Shown here: one piece after another, positions 1 to 7,234 of the stretch
Layout: each line of letters opens with the position of its first letter
Position numbering within the stretch: the stretch's first letter is position 1
Origin: DAOWGG01 sp965369815
GTDB taxonomy: Bacteria > Patescibacteriota > Gracilibacteria > UM-FILTER-43-11
Length of the DNA: 33,333 nucleotides
Assembly (NCBI GenBank): GCA_965369815.1
Contig: CBDUQS010000009.1
Span: 1 to 33,333, forward strand
Reading direction: 5' to 3'
Translations under genes and position numbers: made by a program
The notes under the pieces: model-generated
Database searches by the model: none
What the model was told of the DNA's origin: nothing
What the model saw: the letters and a program-made list of their open reading frames with translations, nothing else

Positions 1-56
1 TTTAAGTTATTTAATTTCTAAAATTATCTTATGACACCAACAATATTTAAACAAAC

Positions 57-94
57 AAAAGACCCTCCCGATATACACCAGGAAGGTCTTTTTT
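57..94 (-). terminator. Rho-independent terminator after the sigma/regulator operon
   Basis: AAAAGACC pairs with GGTCTTTT, extended inward by TCC/GGA after one mismatch. It sits 13 nt past the stop of the acidic-repeat membrane protein and has T-rich sequence on both sides, so it could also work on the plus strand. The leftmost 56 bases are A/T-rich and hold no gene I can see. Confidence 0.75.
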
Positions 95-106
95 GATTTG
101 GACTAC

Positions 107-1432
107 TTAGTTTCGTCCTCTTCCACGACCTTGTCCTTCTTCATCGTCAGAGCTGTCTTCATCATCTGAATCATCGTCATCAGAGTCTTCGTCATCTGAT
201 TCGTCTTCATCGTCACCTGCTCTTTCTTTAGCTTTTTCAGCTTTCTTTTCTGCCTTCTCTAAAGCCTTCTCGTTTTTTTTTTCGTCTTCATCGTCATCTG
301 AGTCTTCATCGTCAGAATCTTCATCGTCATCTGAGTCTTCATCGTCAGAATCTTCATCGTCATCTGAGTCTTCATCGTCAGAATCTTCATCGTCAGAATC
401 TTCATCGTCAGAATCTTCATCGCCTGACTCATCTTCACTATCTTCACCTGCTTTTTCTTTAGCTTTTTCAGCTTTACGAGCCATGTTTCTAGCTTTTGCC
501 TGAACCGCAGTGGTTAAACCATGAGCTCGACCGAATTTTCCTTCTTCTAGTGCCTCTGCTATCTTAGATAATTTTTCCTCTAAGTTTTCTAAATCCTCTT
601 CTGAAAAATCTTCACTTCCTTTTAATTCTTCAAGAGTAGCTTTTGCTGCTTCTAAACGCTCTTCAGCGCCTTCAGATTTAGGATGCTCTTTTCCTTCTTC
701 AGATTCATCGTCAGCAGCCTCTTCTGTGTCCTCGGAAGTTTCGATATCGATTGCTACCTCTTCATCATTTGCAGCAGCTTCTGCTACAAAATCGATTGCT
801 TCTTCAATCAGCTCTTGCTGTTCAGCAGTTGTTTCTAAGGCTTCTGCAACTACTTCAGCTGCCTCTTCAGACTCCACTACTTCAGCAGCTTCTGCTAGCA
901 CCTCTATCTCCTCTTCTTGAACCTCACTGATCTCTTCAAGGGCCTCTTGAAGCTCTTCGGCATCGGTTTCTTCTTCAGCAGCTTCAATCGCTGCTTCAGT
1001 TTCTTCGACTACCTCTTCAACGAGTTCAACAACTGCCTCTTCGTCAACAGTTGCTTCACCCTCTTCTTCAGCCATTGCGGAAGGAATAAGAGAAGCTTGA
1101 TAAGACTCACCTTGTAATACAGATTCAAGGTTAGCTAAAGCTGATTTAGCCTTATTTAAATGGTAAGCGTAAGAGTTTTGGTTGTAATAAAAAACTCCAC
1201 TAAGTACTACAGCAACAGCGAGTGTTGCTGCAAGATATTGTTTAAATGTTTTCATAACCATATGGGTTAAGTAAGTAAAATAAGAAGGAGTGGTTACTGC
1301 CTCCTTATCAAATTCATGCTCAACATGAGCATTATCAAGAGCTTTTAAAATTTGCTCATCAAAATCTGGACTTACTTTGTAGCCCTTAAATTTTTTGAAC
1401 AGCCCTTTGATTTGTTTGACTTTAGATCTCAT
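107..1432 (-). CDS. Single-pass membrane protein with acidic Ser-Asp repeat tail; probable partner of the ECF sigma factor
   Basis: 441 aa. Residues 1-60 are basic and cytoplasmic in character, one membrane helix lies at about 64-83, and the remaining ~355 residues would be extracytoplasmic. The segment just after the helix (YAYHLNKAKSALANLESVL) recalls the DUF5667 domain that often follows ECF sigma genes. Residues ~120-240 are Glu/Ala-rich helix, and ~335-432 are Ser-Asp/Glu repeats like those of surface-exposed or metal-binding stalks. It starts 61 bp after the sigma-factor gene on the same strand, so co-transcription is likely. The topology (cytosolic head, one helix, outer sensor) suits an anti-sigma or sigma-modulating protein, but no zinc anti-sigma motif is present. 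The regulatory role is inferred from context. No SD precedes the ATG. Confidence 0.7.
   Translation of the reverse strand: MRSKVKQIKGLFKKFKGYKVSPDFDEQILKALDNAHVEHEFDKEAVTTPSYFTYLTHMVMKTFKQYLAATLAVAVVLSGVFYYNQNSYAYHLNKAKSALANLESVLQGESYQASLIPSAMAEEEGEATVDEEAVVELVEEVVEETEAAIEAAEEETDAEELQEALEEISEVQEEEIEVLAEAAEVVESEEAAEVVAEALETTAEQQELIEEAIDFVAEAAANDEEVAIDIETSEDTEEAADDESEEGKEHPKSEGAEERLEAAKATLEELKGSEDFSEEDLENLEEKLSKIAEALEEGKFGRAHGLTTAVQAKARNMARKAEKAKEKAGEDSEDESGDEDSDDEDSDDEDSDDEDSDDDEDSDDEDSDDDEDSDDEDSDDDEDEKKNEKALEKAEKKAEKAKERAGDDEDESDDEDSDDDDSDDEDSSDDEEGQGRGRGRN
292..420 (-). repeat. In-frame minisatellite: 3 x 33 bp plus 2 x 15 bp
   Basis: Three exact tandem 33-bp units (292-324, 325-357, 358-390) are followed by two exact 15-bp units (391-405, 406-420) that match the second half of the 33-mer. 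Both lengths are multiples of three, so copy-number change alters the Ser-Asp tail without breaking the frame. Confidence 0.9.
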
Positions 1433-1493
1433 AAATGTTTTGGATCACATGGCTTAATACACAGCATAACCACATCTGTTACACGTTTTTTTA

Positions 1494-2015
1494 TTAACGA
1501 TATATTTTTTGATAGATTTCTGAAAAGCGCCTCATTGCTCTGGAGAGGCTCGTTCGAATCGTTCCCTCTTTCTTATTAAGAACCTCAGCGATCTCACTGA
1601 ACTCTAAATCCTGTAAATATCGGAGGGTAATAATTTCTTTTTCAGTATCACTCATTAAATTGAGTACTTTTTCAATTTTTTCGTTTTGAATGACTGGAGA
1701 GACTCGATCTTCTGCCTCGATGCTCGCTGCCGTATACCCACCTTCCTCTAACTTATCGAGAGATGTTGTCTTTCTTTTGGCATCATCCCGCCAGTGATTG
1801 ACCAAATGATTGTGAGCAACGGTAAAAATCCATGTACTAAAACTCCCTTTTTCAGGGTTAAACTTACCAAAATTCTCATAAGCCTTCAGCACAATGTCCA
1901 TTAATAAATCTTCCGCCTGAGGACGATTGAATCCTAAGCGAACCATTAAATAATTAAACAATTTATCCTTGTGGTCGTGATAGTGCCGTAAGAACTGATC
2001 GTGCGAGCTGTTCAT
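1494..2015 (-). CDS. ECF-type sigma-70 family RNA polymerase sigma factor
   Basis: 173 aa, normal length for an ECF sigma factor. Region 2 spans about residues 7-76 and includes AEDLLMDIVLKAYENF and the aromatic -10-recognition segment GSFSTWIFTVAHNHLVNHWR. A linker follows, then region 4 at about 113-167 with the helix-turn-helix EFSEIAEVLNKKEGTIRTSL. It would direct RNA polymerase to alternative promoters. The next gene on the same strand encodes a membrane protein with a cytosolic head, the usual arrangement for a sigma/anti-sigma pair. GTTAC/GTAAC elements crowd the upstream region and suggest autoregulation. No SD is visible before the ATG. It ends in tandem TAA codons. Confidence 0.93.
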   Translation of the reverse strand: MNSSHDQFLRHYHDHKDKLFNYLMVRLGFNRPQAEDLLMDIVLKAYENFGKFNPEKGSFSTWIFTVAHNHLVNHWRDDAKRKTTSLDKLEEGGYTAASIEAEDRVSPVIQNEKIEKVLNLMSDTEKEIITLRYLQDLEFSEIAEVLNKKEGTIRTSLSRAMRRFSEIYQKIYR

Positions 2016-2043
2016 TGATTAAGAATGAGAGAATTGTTACTGG

Positions 2044-2072
2044 TTACAAATTAAGTAACATTTTGTTACATC
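2044..2072 (-). promoter_or_regulatory. Candidate autoregulatory ECF promoter
   Basis: On the minus strand it reads GATGTAACA, 16 nt, then GTAACC, ending about 28 nt before the sigma start codon. The same arrangement (GATGTAACA-N16-GTAATA) occurs at 21187-21217. It contains a perfect inverted repeat GTAACA-AAA-TGTTAC (plus strand 2055-2069), and a further GTTAC lies at 2036-2040. The GTAAC block resembles ECF -35 elements; the -10 assignment is inference. Confidence 0.5.
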
Positions 2073-2098
2073 CAGTCTCTAGGTGGCTCATTCTACAC

Positions 2099-2117
2099 CA
2101 AAAAAGCAAGCTTTGCT
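2099..2117 (-). terminator. Weak candidate terminator after the large helical protein gene
   Basis: On the minus strand AGCAA-AGC-TTGCT is followed by a run of T, about 24 nt past the TAA of the 647-codon gene. The stem has only five pairs, so it is modest. Confidence 0.4.
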
Positions 2118-2140
2118 AATTAAAATCAATGCTGTCGAAC

Positions 2141-4084
2141 TTAGGCTGCTTTTTCGTGCTTTCCAGTTCGTTTGTCTTTAAGTGTTTTTTCCAAAGCCTT
2201 TACCACCTTTCTCATATCAGATATCTCTGCCTCTTTTTTTACAGTTCCATCTTTTCCAAATAAATGGACATCAACCTCTGACGAATTTAAGACCCCTTCC
2301 TGATTAAACATCTCAATCGCCTCCTTGGTTCCACCGGTTCGTATAACGCGCTTCGTTCGCCCCTTCTTGTCTTTATATGAATCACTTTGAAAGACTTCGT
2401 CTTTACTGGTTTTTGTTTTTATTTCGACTTTATTGCGAATGGATACGCTGGATTTTTTCAGTTCAGATTCTTCTGACTCAACGGCGATATTTTCTTTCCC
2501 ATCGTTCACTTCCCCGTCCTCGACATCAAGATTATCATCCGCTTTTGGCTTTAAAAACATTCTAAAAGCTGGTTTTTTAACCTGAGCTGACCCCTCCTCC
2601 CTTTCCTTCTCAATCACCTCTTTTTCTCTGCGGGCTGATTGAATACTTTTCTGGTAATTCCCCTGATTATCTTCTCGCTTTCCTGAAAGAAAATGAGTCA
2701 TTTTTTCAACGAATGTTTTCTGCTGATCGTAGCTGAGTGCCTTGTTGGCATACTGGAATTCCTTGCGAACCGTATCGCTTTTCATGTTATCAAAAATCAC
2801 TTCCGCCTCCTTTTCTGACTGACTATCATTCCCTTCAAAGCTCGATTGCCCCGTTATACGATTATATTTTGCTTCAATCTCTTTGTATCCATGCTCACCA
2901 CTTAAATACATCTCGTTTAAGGACTGCCTAGCCCCCTTGTCTTTTATTTGGTTGACCTTGGTGCGAAGGATTTTATAACGCTGCATTTGCGCATCAAAAT
3001 CTTTTAAATACTCCTTTTTTCCCTCAAGTGTTTGAGATTTTATATCGATCATGAATGCATTCATCGTGTGCAAGCTAATAACCCCCTGCTCATGCATTAC
3101 TTTCAGCTTCTGTGAATATTCACTGGTGACAATATTAGACTCTACCTCTTGCATACGACCAAACTCTTGTAAGAGTTCGCTATACCCCATTTTACCCTTC
3201 ATTGACTCCATTCGCTTCAAGCTGGTCCCCTGAAAGGCTTTTCGGATATTCTTCCAAAGCTCCTCGTAACGCTTAAGTTGATTGCCATTTTTCATCTCTT
3301 TCAACCAATACTCCTTCTCCCCATTGTCGACTTTTTTGAAAGTTTCCATGTATTTTTCGATGGTTTTTTTACCGATCAGCCCTTCTTTTTCTGCATTTTC
3401 TAAAGCCTTCTTGTAATCAATTGTCATTTTTTCAGCTTCGACATCCCCCTCCGTTTCGGCGTACTTTTCGGCTTTTGGCAAAGCTTCTTTTAATTTTTCT
3501 AACAACACTCGACGCTCGGGAACAGATAGTTTTAAGAACCCTTTCTCATCTGGTACTTCGATCGATTTATTTTCAGCTGTTTTTAGAGCCCCTGATTCTT
3601 TTACAATTTTATGATTGGCAATTTGGTCGTATTCCTTTCGCTCATCTCTTCTTTTGTCTAAGCTTTCCAATACTTCTTTTTCAGCTTTCTCCAAAACTTC
3701 TTTCGTTACTACTTGCTTTCCGTTCACGACGTTTTCCCTCATTTTGTCTTTATAGAAAGCTCGATCTGTCTCGGTGATAACCTTTTCTCGAATCGCTTGT
3801 TCCACATGATCCGTGATTTGTTTTTTCATCCGATGAATCTCTCTCCACTGCCCTTCCATAAATTTGTAAAATCGGCTGAGATTTTTTGTGTCATTTGGAT
3901 CGATATGACCTCTTTTGTCAGCAACATCCTGATATCCCTTCAGAGATTCTTTATCGAGCGTTTGCTGAAAATAAGGGTCCCTTAAAATCTGATCCATGCG
4001 ACTACGAATCACATCACCATTTTCACTCATCTCAGCGCTTTCAATCGCCTCGAACTCTTTCATTTGCTCAGCGGTAACTGCCAT
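2141..4084 (-). CDS. Large charged helical repeat protein, function unknown
   Basis: 647 aa, very rich in Lys and Glu, with no signal peptide or membrane helix, so probably cytoplasmic. I do not recognise the family. A helical unit recurs at least twice and perhaps three times: residues ~93-120 (HVEQAIREKVITETDRAFYK), ~214-266 (YKKALENAEKEGLIGKKTIE) and ~323-380 (YSQKLKVMHEQGVISLHTMN). In each, a Gly-Val/Leu-Ile turn is followed by a Thr and a second helix. Residues ~490-540 are low-complexity and acidic; the last ~100 look like a separate small domain. No SD precedes the ATG. A scaffold or structural role is possible but not shown. Confidence 0.75.
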   Translation of the reverse strand: MAVTAEQMKEFEAIESAEMSENGDVIRSRMDQILRDPYFQQTLDKESLKGYQDVADKRGHIDPNDTKNLSRFYKFMEGQWREIHRMKKQITDHVEQAIREKVITETDRAFYKDKMRENVVNGKQVVTKEVLEKAEKEVLESLDKRRDERKEYDQIANHKIVKESGALKTAENKSIEVPDEKGFLKLSVPERRVLLEKLKEALPKAEKYAETEGDVEAEKMTIDYKKALENAEKEGLIGKKTIEKYMETFKKVDNGEKEYWLKEMKNGNQLKRYEELWKNIRKAFQGTSLKRMESMKGKMGYSELLQEFGRMQEVESNIVTSEYSQKLKVMHEQGVISLHTMNAFMIDIKSQTLEGKKEYLKDFDAQMQRYKILRTKVNQIKDKGARQSLNEMYLSGEHGYKEIEAKYNRITGQSSFEGNDSQSEKEAEVIFDNMKSDTVRKEFQYANKALSYDQQKTFVEKMTHFLSGKREDNQGNYQKSIQSARREKEVIEKEREEGSAQVKKPAFRMFLKPKADDNLDVEDGEVNDGKENIAVESEESELKKSSVSIRNKVEIKTKTSKDEVFQSDSYKDKKGRTKRVIRTGGTKEAIEMFNQEGVLNSSEVDVHLFGKDGTVKKEAEISDMRKVVKALEKTLKDKRTGKHEKAA

Positions 4085-4105
4085 AATATTTTTTAAAGTA
4101 TGACC

Positions 4106-4135
4106 ATTTTAGTTCAGCCTCACTGATTTGACCAA
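4106..4135 (-). promoter_or_regulatory. Candidate sigma-70 promoter for the 647-aa protein gene
   Basis: TTGGTC, 18 nt, then TAAAAT on the minus strand. The predicted start point leaves a leader of roughly 15 nt before the ATG at 4084. Confidence 0.45.
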
Positions 4136-4136
4136 C

Positions 4137-4170
4137 AAAAAAGCCCTGCATCGTTTGAAGCAGGGCTTTT
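4137..4170 (-). terminator. Strong Rho-independent terminator after the DsbA-like gene
   Basis: AAAAGCCCTGC pairs perfectly with GCAGGGCTTTT around a 10-nt loop, and T-runs flank both sides. It lies 20 nt past the stop of the DsbA-like gene and upstream of the next minus-strand promoter. Confidence 0.9.
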
Positions 4171-4189
4171 GAGATTGTTGAGTTTAGCT

Positions 4190-4933
4190 CTATTTTGCGA
4201 GCTCTTCGTCGATAATTGTTTTGAATACGGAGAATGGATGAGCTCCAGAAATACGACGTCCATTAATGAAGAAAGCAGGAGTTCCGCTTACACCGTAAGA
4301 CTGTCCATCAGCAAAATCTTTATCCACCTCTTCACCGTATTTTTCACTGTCTAAACACTCATTGAATTGTCCTGCGTCTAAACCAAGGTCTACAGCCCAT
4401 TTCTTAAGACTATCTACGCTTAACTGAGACTGGTTTTCAAAAATGGTATCGTGATATTTATAGTATCCCTTGTCTCCATCTTGTTCTCGAGCACACTCAG
4501 CTGCTATTGCGGCTGGCTTTGCATTTTTATGGAATCCAAGTGGAAAATCACGGAAAACCAATTTTACTTTTCCTTTGTCGATGTATTCAGAAACCAATTC
4601 TGCGTAAGCCCCTTCGTAGAAACGTGCACAGAAAGGACATTCAAAATCAGAGTATTCAACGATGGTTACAGGAGCATTTTTATCCCCTTTCACTGCATCG
4701 TCATCGACACTGACATCTACCGCTTCCCCTGATCCAGGTTGATTGGCAGCCGCTTGATCGTTACGTTGTTTTTCAATGTAATCTTCGATTCCTTTTTCTA
4801 CTTTTGCCATAAACCCTTCATCATCTAATGATCCGCTACCGGCTTTAGACAAAGAAACCCCTGAAAGGAGCAACGCAGCAAAAGAAAGAATCAGTGCAAA
4901 AATGGTTAATTTGTGTTGAAAATCTTTTTTCAT
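4190..4933 (-). CDS. Membrane-anchored DsbA-family thiol-disulfide oxidoreductase
   Basis: 247 aa. Residues ~8-30 form a hydrophobic N-terminal anchor with no lipobox. A linker rich in charged residues follows, then a thioredoxin-fold domain (Thioredoxin_4/DsbA-like) from about residue 86. The active site is C99-P-F-C102 and the cis-proline loop is GVSGTP (Pro219). C147 and C193 probably form the second, structural disulfide seen in related extracytoplasmic DsbA proteins. It should introduce or isomerise disulfides in exported proteins. No partner of the DsbB or VKOR type is visible in the window. The gene has its own promoter and a strong terminator, so it is monocistronic. It stops at TAG and lacks an SD. 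Confidence 0.9.
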   Translation of the reverse strand: MKKDFQHKLTIFALILSFAALLLSGVSLSKAGSGSLDDEGFMAKVEKGIEDYIEKQRNDQAAANQPGSGEAVDVSVDDDAVKGDKNAPVTIVEYSDFECPFCARFYEGAYAELVSEYIDKGKVKLVFRDFPLGFHKNAKPAAIAAECAREQDGDKGYYKYHDTIFENQSQLSVDSLKKWAVDLGLDAGQFNECLDSEKYGEEVDKDFADGQSYGVSGTPAFFINGRRISGAHPFSVFKTIIDEELAK

Positions 4934-4967
4934 AACTTAAAATTAATTAAATATTTATTTCTAAAAA

Positions 4968-4996
4968 ATCATACTCAACCTTAGCAAAAAAGGCAA
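4968..4996 (-). promoter_or_regulatory. Sigma-70 promoter for the DsbA-like gene
   Basis: TTGCCT, 17 nt, then TATGAT on the minus strand, followed by an A/T-rich leader of about 28 nt to the ATG at 4933. Confidence 0.65.
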
Positions 4997-5035
4997 ACCG
5001 AATGTGTTGCCTAAACTACAAAAGCGCTAAAAATG

Positions 5036-5044
5036 TGGTAAAAT
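5036..5044 (+). promoter_or_regulatory. Extended -10 promoter for the DUF4112 gene
   Basis: TGGTAAAAT is an extended -10 element, with no good -35. It predicts a leader of about 18 nt. A TATAAA at 5052-5057 is an alternative that would leave almost no leader. Confidence 0.4.
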
Positions 5045-5068
5045 AAAAAAGTATAAATTAACAAAAAA

Positions 5069-5536
5069 ATGATGAATGAGGCTCCAAAACAAGAAGTTGA
5101 AAAACTTCAGCTAACCCCAGAAGAATTAGAAAAAATGAAAAAACGAGTGGAGCGAGCGGAAAAATTAGCGGATGTACTCGACAAAAAAATGCTCGACCCA
5201 GTTATTGGCGCTCTAATCCCTGAAGGGGGAGATGTTGTGACTGGATTGGCCGGACTTTACATTGTCTACGAAGCTAAACAATTGGATATACCTGCCTGGG
5301 AACTGGCCAAAATGCTCGGTCGGACGAAATTGGATTTTTTAATCGGCATGGTACCGATTGTGGGTGATTTTTTCGACTTCTTTCACAAGAGCAATGTTAA
5401 AAATGCCGAAGTCCTTCGGGAGCATTTCGAAAAGATTAAAGCGGATGCCAGCATTGAACTAGAGGAAGGAGATTTCATTGCGAAAGATCGGGATGCTCTG
5501 CGAGAGGATATTGAGGGGATGAAAAAAGCGGCTTAA
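5069..5536 (+). CDS. DUF4112 family protein
   Basis: 155 aa. The core (about residues 30-120) has the two hallmark segments of DUF4112: LDPVIGALIPEGGDVVTGL near the start and DFLIGMVPIVGDFFDFFHKS at about 90-109, followed by the conserved Asn-rich turn and LREHF. The hydrophobic stretches around the two Pro-x-x-Gly-Asp motifs probably contact the membrane. No function is established for the family. The N-terminus has a charged helix and the C-terminus is acidic. A second in-frame ATG follows the first directly (5072), so the start may be one codon later. The stop overlaps the stop of the converging flavin reductase-like gene by three bases. Confidence 0.85.
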   Translation: MMNEAPKQEVEKLQLTPEELEKMKKRVERAEKLADVLDKKMLDPVIGALIPEGGDVVTGLAGLYIVYEAKQLDIPAWELAKMLGRTKLDFLIGMVPIVGDFFDFFHKSNVKNAEVLREHFEKIKADASIELEEGDFIAKDRDALREDIEGMKKAA

Positions 5537-6291
5537 CGATATTCAGGATTCGGTGAATCGAATTTGCATCCAGCATCCCATTTGGAACGCTGATTTCCGT
5601 GAGCCGGAATTCCGCCATCTTCTTTTATCATGCGTGCCATATGCATCAAATTCCAAGTCATAAAGGTGGTATTGCGATTGGTGAAATCATTTTCCGGTCC
5701 GCCGGAACCTTCATCCATATAAGATGGTCCAGGGCCAATAGAACCTAGCCAACCTGCATCCGCCTGAGGAGGAATAACAAAACCAAGATGCTGAAGGGAA
5801 TAAAGAATACCCATCGCACAATGTTTAGCTCCGTCCTCATTCCCTGTCAGTAAACACCCTCCCACTCGATTGTAATAAGAATACTGCCCTTCTTCATTCA
5901 GTTCGCCAGACTGGCCATAAAGCCTTTCGATCACCTTTTGGCAAACGGATGATTTTTCCCCCAACCAAATGGAAGAGCATAAGATGAGCATATCGGCCGC
6001 CTTTACCTTCTTGTAAATCTCTGGCCAATCGTCTTCTTTCCACCCCTTTTCTTTCATATCCGCATAAACTCCGTAAGCAATGTTGTGATCAACCGCACGG
6101 ATGACTTCCGTTTTCACCCCTACCCTATCCATAATGACTTTTGATTTCTCAATCAACCCAGCAGTGTGAGACATTTCGGGAGATTTTTTGAGAGTGCAGT
6201 TGATGAAGACAGCGCTAAGGTTAGAAAAATCCCACTTGGACTGATTGCATAACTCTTCTTGCCTTTGATTTAAAATTGAATCGTTTTCCAT
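5533..6291 (-). CDS. NAD(P)H-dependent FMN reductase / flavodoxin-fold oxidoreductase
   Basis: 252 aa with a flavodoxin-like fold (NADPH-dependent FMN reductase family). The FMN phosphate loop is FINCTLKKSPEMSHT (about residues 29-43). The second flavin loop is ILCSSIWLGEKSS, and the third includes GGCLLTGNEDGAKHCAMG. The tail KWDAGCKFDSPNPEYR is shared by a recognisable subgroup of these proteins. It should pass electrons from NAD(P)H through FMN. The gene lies 71 bp downstream of cobO on the same strand. Cob(II)alamin must be reduced to Co(I) before adenosylation, so a role as reductant supplier is plausible but inferred only from position. Confidence 0.85.
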   Translation of the reverse strand: MENDSILNQRQEELCNQSKWDFSNLSAVFINCTLKKSPEMSHTAGLIEKSKVIMDRVGVKTEVIRAVDHNIAYGVYADMKEKGWKEDDWPEIYKKVKAADMLILCSSIWLGEKSSVCQKVIERLYGQSGELNEEGQYSYYNRVGGCLLTGNEDGAKHCAMGILYSLQHLGFVIPPQADAGWLGSIGPGPSYMDEGSGGPENDFTNRNTTFMTWNLMHMARMIKEDGGIPAHGNQRSKWDAGCKFDSPNPEYR

Positions 6292-6362
6292 GGCTTTAGG
6301 TTACAGTTAAAAGACTGATTTGATTGTGATATACATTACTCAATATATCAAATTAAGCTCAA

Positions 6363-6944
6363 TTAGTAATCCAACCCCTTAATCGCCTGCTGACCTTTTT
6401 TGAAATAATGTTTTACCTCTTTTATTTCCGAAACAAGGTCGGCTTTTTCGGCGAGCCATTCGGGGACATTGCGACCCGTGAGTAATAAATGAGTATCGAT
6501 GGGGCAATTATCGACGAGGTTTCGGACGACTGACTCTTCAGTGAGATTGAGATTCAGGCAGTTAATGAGCTCATCAGCGACGATCAGAAAGTACCCCCCT
6601 TTATATAAGGTAAGGAGCTTATCGATTCCTTTTTGAACTTCGACTTTGTCATCGGGGGTATTTTCGAATCGGAAGGTTTTAGAGGCTTCGTCGAAACGCT
6701 GTTTTCCGAAGCGAAAAACCGCTAAGTTTACAGTTGGCAGTTTACAGTTGGCAGTTTGCTCTCTTGGCTCCTGACTACTAACTGCTGACTGCAAAAAATC
6801 AAAGATTTTTTGTTCGCCGTAATGATCACCACCTTTATCAAAAAAAATGATGGCGGTTTTTCGATTCCAGCCAGCGCTTCGAATCGCCGTTCCAATGGCC
6901 GAAGTGGTCTTTCCTTTGCCGTTTCCTGTATTTATTAAAATCAT
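6363..6944 (-). CDS. cobO: Cob(I)yrinic acid a,c-diamide / cob(I)alamin adenosyltransferase (CobO/BtuR type)
   Basis: 193 aa. The ATP-binding P-loop TGNGKGKTT is at residues 6-14, KGGDHYGE at 37-44, the Walker B-like VADELINCLNL in the middle, LLLTGRNVPEWLAEKADLV near the C-terminus, then VKHYFKKGQQAIKGLDY. It transfers the 5'-deoxyadenosyl group from ATP to Co(I) corrinoid, making the cofactor that the divergent ribonucleotide reductase needs. No corrin-ring synthesis genes are visible, so it probably serves imported cobalamin. Residues ~53-73 are an extra segment encoded by a short tandem repeat that keeps the frame. The ATG lies 6 nt from an NrdR-like box. No SD. Confidence 0.92.
   Translation of the reverse strand: MILINTGNGKGKTTSAIGTAIRSAGWNRKTAIIFFDKGGDHYGEQKIFDFLQSAVSSQEPREQTANCKLPTVNLAVFRFGKQRFDEASKTFRFENTPDDKVEVQKGIDKLLTLYKGGYFLIVADELINCLNLNLTEESVVRNLVDNCPIDTHLLLTGRNVPEWLAEKADLVSEIKEVKHYFKKGQQAIKGLDY
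6725..6792. repeat. Short tandem repeat insertion inside cobO
   Basis: AGTTTACAGTTGGC occurs twice in tandem (6725-6738, 6739-6752) with a partial third copy. After a short unique stretch comes CTGACTACTAACTGCTGACTGC (6771-6792), itself built of related CTGACT/ACTGC words. The block adds about 21 residues between two conserved parts of the protein. Its repeat unit is 14 bp, as in the UPF0489 gene. Confidence 0.75.
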
Positions 6945-6950
6945 GATGAA

Positions 6951-6966
6951 GCACTATATGTAGTAG
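6951..6966. promoter_or_regulatory. NrdR-like box 1
   Basis: GCACTATATGTAGTAG matches 12 of 16 positions of the NrdR consensus acaCwAtATaTwGtgt, including all the invariant ones. It is 6 nt upstream of the cobO start codon. NrdR is the ATP/dATP-sensing repressor of ribonucleotide reductase genes. Confidence 0.65.
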
Positions 6967-6982
6967 GTCTAACATAATATTG

Positions 6983-6998
6983 ATACAATATGTGGGGT
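6983..6998. promoter_or_regulatory. NrdR-like box 2
   Basis: ATACAATATGTGGGGT also matches 12 of 16 consensus positions with the invariant core kept. It is centred 32 bp from box 1, about three helical turns, which is the usual arrangement of paired NrdR sites. It ends 18 bp before the -35 of the nrdJ promoter. Confidence 0.65.
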
Positions 6999-7016
6999 AT
7001 CGTCAAGAAGAAGTTT

Positions 7017-7045
7017 TTGACAAAAAATGGAAGCTAAACTAGCAT
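7017..7045 (+). promoter_or_regulatory. Sigma-70 promoter for nrdJ
   Basis: TTGACA, 17 nt, TAGCAT. It predicts a leader of about 180 nt up to the ATG. The leader contains a pyrimidine-rich tract at about 7078-7111, and I see no cobalamin-riboswitch B12 box in it. Confidence 0.65.
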
Positions 7046-7234
7046 GGAGATTGTTCAAATAAAAACAAATTTGCGGGAGACTTCCCCTCCTTTTTCCCCT
7101 CCCATCTCGTTGCCCACCACCCTCTTTAAAAAATAAATCCTTTAGCCAAACTGGAAGGCCTGGTTTTTGACCGCCAGCTTCTACAATGGTGTGCTTTATT
7201 ATCGCTTTTTTATCTTTCTAACAAACAAAATCAA

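Noticed and set aside
292..420. CRISPR array
   Set aside because: Units are contiguous with no spacers and encode Ser-Asp repeats.
259..447. Minus-strand Met/Thr/Lys repeat ORF
   Set aside because: Shifted-frame reading of the Ser-Asp repeat.
3421..3985. Plus-strand ORFs opposite the 647-aa protein gene
   Set aside because: Phe/Leu-rich antisense products of a Lys/Glu-rich gene, without starts or motifs.
7044..7136. 30-codon ORF in the nrdJ leader
   Set aside because: Its ATG overlaps the -10 element, so the predicted transcript starts after it; no SD and no recognisable product.
7046..7234. Cobalamin riboswitch upstream of nrdJ
   Set aside because: The leader is long enough, but no B12-box sequence or fitting fold was seen.
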